A stretch of DNA of 9,592 nucleotides, taken from contig JAQCBC010000020.1 of the NCBI GenBank assembly GCA_027621615.1, positions 1 through 9,592 on the forward strand. Direction: 5' to 3'. Source of the stretch: a bacterium. Its GTDB lineage: Bacteria > Margulisbacteria > Marinamargulisbacteria > UBA6595. The notes beneath the pieces are model-generated. The model was not told the origin of the DNA. It did no database searches and worked only from the letters and a program-made list of their open reading frames with translations. How positions within the stretch are numbered: position 1 is the first letter of the stretch; each line of letters opens with the position of its first letter. This document shows positions 6,741 to 9,592 of the stretch, in pieces. A program made the position numbers and the translations under genes.

Positions 6741-7316
6741 CTAAGCCAGTGTATTAAATGTCGTTCCGGAACTACGGTCATCCGCATCGTACCGAGGATA
6801 TTGGAGTGATTGTGTCCGAAGTCCATGCAATTGGTTGTTTAAATAATCCAACTCTTCATACACGCCTGTCGGTTGGTCTGAACGCGCCGAAGGTTCAACC
6901 CCCATAGACGCCACAACAACCACAGGGACCGGGATGGGCTGGCGGCCCGCCGCACGATAGGCTGTTATTTTTAAGACATTGCGATGATTCAGGGTCAAAA
7001 TAAATAAGTAGCGCTGAACATGATTCATATCTTGAAACGACGGCCGATTAACTCCGGAGGGGTGGTTGTGATACATGCCATAGTATTTCATGCCATATTT
7101 TGCACACAGTTCATGCGCACGATGAATATCCTCGGACTGAATCCCAAACCGGGCCTGTTTATTCTCCACGACTTGGTTAAATACCGGTAACACCAATTGA
7201 ATGGCTCCTTCCTTACCGCCCAAAAAGCCTCCCGTTTCATTCGGATGATTTTTTAATACTTGAGCCGATAGCATATCATAATGCCGCTTTAAAAACCGAA
7301 ATTCTGTAACCGCCAT
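6741..7316 (-). CDS. JAMM/MPN (Mov34) family metallopeptidase
   Basis: The complete JAMM zinc motif is present: E27 (NETGGFLGG), then H83-x-H85-P-x6-S93-x2-D96 (YHNHPSGVNRPSFQD). Residues about 5-130 form the MPN domain, which is typical for bacterial members. The remaining 60 residues are polar and likely flexible or a small extra element. Bacterial relatives remove C-terminal extensions from ubiquitin-like sulfur carriers (the Mec/CysO case) or cleave ubiquitin-like or pupylation-type conjugates; its target is unknown. No ThiS/MoaD-like or E1-like gene is in the window. ATG 7316 lies three bases after the rph stop, and AGGAG directly abuts it, too close for normal use, so translation probably depends on coupling with rph. 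It is the last gene of the five-gene leftward operon and ends face to face with the split gene at 6739. Confidence 0.9.
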   Translation of the reverse strand: MAVTEFRFLKRHYDMLSAQVLKNHPNETGGFLGGKEGAIQLVLPVFNQVVENKQARFGIQSEDIHRAHELCAKYGMKYYGMYHNHPSGVNRPSFQDMNHVQRYLFILTLNHRNVLKITAYRAAGRQPIPVPVVVVASMGVEPSARSDQPTGVYEELDYLNNQLHGLRTQSLQYPRYDADDRSSGTTFNTLA

Positions 7317-7319
7317 CTC

Positions 7320-8027
7320 CTAAGCCTGTTTGGCCTGCTGAAGAAGTTGATTGATTCCCAATTCTGCCACATCCAACATTTCATTTAACTGTCCCCGATC
7401 AAAAACCCGATGCTCCGCCGTTCCTTGAACCTCGACCAACCGTCCGGATTCGGTCATCACCACATTCATATCCACATCAGCAATTGCATCTTCCTCATAA
7501 TCCAGATCCAGCAACACCTGGCCATTCTGCATACCCACACTAACGGCTGCCAACCATTCCCGAATGGGATTTTTACGAATCATGTTATTCGCTAAGCAAT
7601 GCTGAATACTATCTGACAAAGCGATCATGCCACCCGTAATGGCCGCCGTCCGGGTCCCGCCATCGGCCTGAAGCACATCCGCATCAATCACAATGCTAAT
7701 TTCCCCCAACAGGCGCATATCCACCACGGAGCGCAAGGCGCGTCCAATTAAGCGTTGTATTTCCTGGGTTCGGCCCGTTTGTTTGCCCGATTTGGACTCC
7801 CGCCGAGATCGGGGGCGGGTGGCACCGGGCAACATGGCGTATTCCGCCGTAACCCAGCCTTGGCCTTGCCCACGCAAAAACCCCGGCACGGACTCTTCAA
7901 TACTGGCCGTGCACAAGACCGTCGTATTGCCATACCCCACCAACACAGATGCGCCGGCCTGACTTAAATAATTGCGTTGAATATGAATGGGCCGCAACGC
8001 ATCCCAACTACGATTCTTTCGATTCAT
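7320..8027 (-). CDS. rph: Ribonuclease PH
   Basis: RNase PH trims the 3' ends of tRNA precursors using phosphate and can also extend RNA with nucleoside diphosphates. The 235-residue protein is of normal length. It contains WDALRPIHI near the start, GWVTAEYAMLPGATRPR, GRTQEIQRLIGRALRSVVD, ADVLQADGGTRTAAITGG and the C-terminal DLDYEEDAIADVDMNVVMT and VEVQGTAE signatures, which carry the phosphate and catalytic residues of the fold. ATG 8027 is chosen over the in-frame ATG 8045 because AGGAGG lies six bases upstream of it and the family begins here. The first 20 bases overlap the end of the helical-protein gene. In some bacteria rph neighbours rdgB; here it is followed instead by a JAMM peptidase gene. 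Confidence 0.96.
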   Translation of the reverse strand: MNRKNRSWDALRPIHIQRNYLSQAGASVLVGYGNTTVLCTASIEESVPGFLRGQGQGWVTAEYAMLPGATRPRSRRESKSGKQTGRTQEIQRLIGRALRSVVDMRLLGEISIVIDADVLQADGGTRTAAITGGMIALSDSIQHCLANNMIRKNPIREWLAAVSVGMQNGQVLLDLDYEEDAIADVDMNVVMTESGRLVEVQGTAEHRVFDRGQLNEMLDVAELGINQLLQQAKQA

Positions 8028-8373
8028 GATGATCCTCCTGCTCATGCAACAACTCTCGACTGGTTTCTAATGTTCGCTCCATGCCCACAACATGCTTTTG
8101 AACTTTTGTGACAACCAACAGCAATTTAGACAGCACTTGGTCCGCATAGGCATTGGCTTCTTGGCGAATTTTAGTGGCTGTGGATTGCGTTTCCATAGTC
8201 TCTGTGGGCAATGTTTCATCGGGCAATTGCTGAATATTGGTCCGCAACTGAGACACCAGCATCAGTACTTTTTTGGTATCGCATACGACATAATCGGTCA
8301 GTGGAATTGATCGGCCATCTAAAACCATTGTTTCCAAGGCATCCAACATACCCAACACCGTGGCTTTGTTCAT
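8008..8373 (-). CDS. Conserved helical protein downstream of coaD
   Basis: This 121-residue, probably cytoplasmic protein has two parts. The N-terminal part (1-45) reads MLDALETMVLDGRSIPLTDYVVCDTKK, resembling short proteins found next to coaD in Firmicutes and cyanobacterial-lineage genomes: a helix, an I-P-L-T turn and a (V/L)-(V)-D strand. They are often annotated as ATPase or F0 subunit-b-like because of composition. The second part (about 62-120) is a long amphipathic helix, probably coiled coil, ending in an acidic, His-rich tail. No enzyme motif is visible and its function is unknown; scaffold or assembly roles are only guesses. Start and stop fix its place in the operon: its ATG overlaps the coaD stop as ATGA (8370-8373) and its end overlaps rph by 20 bases. 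Confidence 0.8.
   Translation of the reverse strand: MNKATVLGMLDALETMVLDGRSIPLTDYVVCDTKKVLMLVSQLRTNIQQLPDETLPTETMETQSTATKIRQEANAYADQVLSKLLLVVTKVQKHVVGMERTLETSRELLHEQEDHHESKES
8034..8039 (-). promoter_or_regulatory. Strong ribosome binding site of rph
   Basis: AGGAGG in the transcribed direction, six bases before ATG 8027, is the strongest ribosome site in this operon. It sits inside the end of the helical-protein gene and decides the rph start against the upstream ATG 8045. Confidence 0.75.
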
Positions 8374-8837
8374 AACTCTATCATACCCTGTACTGGCGCT
8401 GGAACCAAGTGGGCAACGCTCGCTTGATGCTGAACCATCTCACGAACCACGCTAGAACTGAGATAGGCGTACTCTTTGCTGGTCATAAAAAACACGGTAT
8501 CCAAGCCCGGGCAAATATCCCGGTTGGCCAGCGCCATCTGGGCTTCGTAATCAAAATCTGACACGGCCCGAAGCCCCCGAATTAGCGTTTGAATCCCCCG
8601 TTTTTGGGCATACTGCGCCAACAAGCCCGAAGCCGTTTCCACCGTAATACTGGGGTGATCTGAAAACGTTTCCTGAACCAACGCCACGCGCTGCTCCAAC
8701 GATAACCAACCCGTTTTTTGAGAATGCTGCATCACCAACACCACAATGTGCTCAAACACCTGATTGGCACGCATCACAATATCCACATGGCCATTGGTAA
8801 TGGGGTCAAAACTACCGGCGTAAATCGCAATGCTCAT
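8370..8837 (-). CDS. coaD: Phosphopantetheine adenylyltransferase
   Basis: CoaD joins ATP and 4'-phosphopantetheine to dephospho-CoA, the next-to-last step in coenzyme A synthesis. The 155-residue protein has the nucleotidyltransferase pattern GSFDPITNGH (8-17, a T/H-x-G-H motif), a K41 corresponding to the conserved substrate lysine, IRGLRAVSDFDYE (86-98), TSKEYAYLSSSVVRE (119-133) and VPAPV near the end. All match canonical bacterial CoaD. Its ATG overlaps the stop of rsmD (ATGA, 8834-8837) and its stop overlaps the next gene's start, so translation is likely coupled throughout. The rsmD-coaD pair is widespread in bacteria. Confidence 0.97.
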   Translation of the reverse strand: MSIAIYAGSFDPITNGHVDIVMRANQVFEHIVVLVMQHSQKTGWLSLEQRVALVQETFSDHPSITVETASGLLAQYAQKRGIQTLIRGLRAVSDFDYEAQMALANRDICPGLDTVFFMTSKEYAYLSSSVVREMVQHQASVAHLVPAPVQGMIEL

Positions 8838-9361
8838 CGCTGATACACCCCCACCACGGTTTGTCCATAGCGGTATATGCGCTGGGGCGGTTGTCCATAA
8901 AATACAGGGAACTCAAATCGTTTCGTTGCCTCAACAACGAGTCGGCCATTGGGCTGCATGCAATCATGGGTTTCCAATTGTGTCATAATGGCTGCATAAA
9001 GATGGGGTTGATCCCAAGGAGGGTCCATATAAATAATATCAAATTTTTCTGAACTTTGCTGAAGATAGCGTTGCGCGGATTGGCGCACAATGTGTAGCGG
9101 CTCATTGGGAAACAAGTCGGCCACACGCATTAAATCGGTGGTATCACTATCCACCAATACGACTCGCTCAGCGCCTCGAGACAACGCCTCACATCCAACG
9201 GCACCGATACCCGCACATAAATCTAAAAAATGCAGGCCGTCCATGGCCCCCAAGGCACTAAAAATACCTTCGCGAACCACATGCTTGGTGGGCCGAACCC
9301 GTGGGTTTTTTCCCTGGACAAGCTTTCGTTTTTTAAATTTACCGGCCACAATGTATGTCAT
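8834..9361 (-). CDS. rsmD: 16S rRNA m2G966 methyltransferase RsmD
   Basis: RsmD methylates N2 of G966 in 16S rRNA during 30S assembly using S-adenosylmethionine. The 175-residue protein begins YIVAGKFKKRKL, then RVRPTKHVVREGIFSALG (the R-P-T ... R-E-x-x-F element), a SAM-binding strand and loop FLDLCAGIGAVGCEALSRGA (45-64), acidic D71 at the end of the second strand, and motif IV DPPW (113-116), where DPPF or DPPY is commoner. The start ATG 9361 gives the standard N-terminus; no clear ribosome site precedes it. It is the first gene of the leftward operon rsmD-coaD-helical protein-rph-JAMM, and a candidate promoter lies immediately upstream. Confidence 0.95.
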   Translation of the reverse strand: MTYIVAGKFKKRKLVQGKNPRVRPTKHVVREGIFSALGAMDGLHFLDLCAGIGAVGCEALSRGAERVVLVDSDTTDLMRVADLFPNEPLHIVRQSAQRYLQQSSEKFDIIYMDPPWDQPHLYAAIMTQLETHDCMQPNGRLVVEATKRFEFPVFYGQPPQRIYRYGQTVVGVYQR

Positions 9362-9375
9362 AAATAGCTGTATGT

Positions 9376-9404
9376 ATTGTCACACACCCCTTGGGTTTTA
9401 TCAA
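9376..9404 (-). promoter_or_regulatory. Candidate promoter of the rsmD operon
   Basis: Read leftward, TTGATA (9399-9404, five of six consensus bases) and GACAAT (9376-9381, four of six) are 17 bases apart. Transcription would start near 9369, leaving only about eight untranslated bases before ATG 9361. This could explain why no ribosome site is visible there. Confidence 0.45.
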
Positions 9405-9474
9405 ATAAGCATTATTTGTCTACCGACTCCGTTACCCGGGTCGTTCACACTATTAACAATTTAAATCTTAGCTA

Positions 9475-9505
9475 TTGACTATTGAATTATGTTTTATGTC
9501 ATAAT
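9475..9505 (+). promoter_or_regulatory. Candidate extended -10 promoter toward the right edge
   Basis: TTGACT (9475-9480) and TGTCATAAT, an extended -10 element (9497-9505), are 19 bases apart. The spacing is wide, but extended -10 promoters tolerate a poor -35. It would start transcription near 9512, before the GAGAGGA (9527-9533) of the partial ORF at 9546. Confidence 0.4.
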
Positions 9506-9506
9506 T
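9485..9506. repeat. Inverted repeat over the right-edge promoter
   Basis: AATTATG and CATAATT form perfect 7-base arms around an 8-base centre and cover the candidate -10 element. An operator is possible; chance is not excluded in such AT-rich DNA. Confidence 0.35.
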
Positions 9507-9569
9507 ATTTAAAAAAATAAAAAATTGAGAGGATTTGTCAAGCCAATGTATTTACTTAATTATGTTTTA
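9485..9569. repeat. 12-base direct repeat pair
   Basis: AATTATGTTTTA occurs at 9485-9496 and again at 9558-9569, 73 bases apart. The first copy contains the left arm of the inverted repeat; the second lies within the start of the partial ORF. It may be a binding site or simply reflect base composition. Confidence 0.3.
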
Positions 9570-9592
9570 AAAGGTGAGGGCTCTGTCAGAAA
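9546..9592 (+). CDS. Possible start of an unknown gene, cut by the right edge
   Basis: ATG 9546 opens a frame reading MYLLNYVLKGEGSVR that continues to the end of the window. GAGAGGA lies twelve bases upstream, somewhat far, and a candidate promoter lies about 40 bases before the ATG. TTG 9525 in the same frame is an alternative start. Too little is visible to name it. It would be transcribed away from the rsmD operon. Confidence 0.35.
   Translation, partial: MYLLNYVLKGEGSVR

Noticed and set aside
8028..8045. ATG 8045 as start of rph
   Set aside because: AGGAGG lies downstream of it, at ideal distance from ATG 8027, and the family begins at the later methionine.
9434..9441. ACCCGGGT palindrome
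   Set aside because: An isolated 8-base palindrome without repeat copies or nearby elements; expected by chance.
1..9592. CRISPR array, transposon or phage module, toxin-antitoxin pair, tRNA or rRNA
   Set aside because: No regular repeat-spacer pattern, terminal inverted repeats with transposase, recognisable paired toxin-antitoxin genes or structured RNA gene was seen; most of the window is ordinary core genes.

Overview
The window is a bacterial chromosome segment. Its core, about 1286-9361, carries compact housekeeping genes of intermediate GC content. It is flanked by visibly AT-richer sequence at both ends. The combination of YqeK, a LytR-CpsA-Psr (LCP) protein with a LytR_C domain, and a short conserved helical protein directly behind coaD fits Bacillota or the cyanobacterial lineage, including its non-photosynthetic Vampirovibrionia/Melainabacteria members. 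This placement is an inference with low confidence. No rRNA, tRNA, CRISPR array or transposase is visible.

Left end (1-1223): an AT-rich unrecognised gene runs rightward and its best start is GTG 192. The first 200 bases are open on both strands, so the strand that codes there is ambiguous. A leftward three-gene operon follows (2792 down to 1286): a lipoate/octanoate ligase-fold protein, RNase HII (rnhB) and a YraN/UPF0102 nuclease-like protein. These are joined by ATGA stop-start overlaps. A divergent intergenic region (about 2793-2926) contains a candidate promoter and an inverted repeat. From it a rightward cluster runs: single-domain rhodanese, HAD phosphatase, YqeK, LCP protein, an unrecognised 90-residue ORF that overlaps the LCP gene, and an unrecognised gene whose reading frame is split by an apparent +1 shift.

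Right half (6741-9361): a second leftward operon, in transcription order rsmD, coaD, a helical coaD-neighbour protein, rph and a JAMM/MPN metallopeptidase. It is very tightly packed: two ATGA overlaps, one 20-base overlap and one 3-base gap. The two large transcription units converge tail to tail at 6737-6743 with one base between their stop codons. The last 230 bases are AT-rich and hold divergent candidate promoters, a 22-base inverted repeat, a 12-base direct repeat and the possible start of another gene running out of the window.

Functionally the core covers RNA and ribosome metabolism (RsmD, RNase PH, RNase HII), cofactor supply (CoaD, lipoylation), nucleotide-signal removal (YqeK, Ap4A), envelope polymer attachment (LCP), and possible sulfur or ubiquitin-like protein chemistry (rhodanese, JAMM). 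I see no defence system or clear mobile element. The items most worth a second look are the split gene at 6322-6739, the two unknown ORFs found where RsfS might be expected after YqeK-LCP, the JAMM gene coupled to rph, and the unknown left-end gene.
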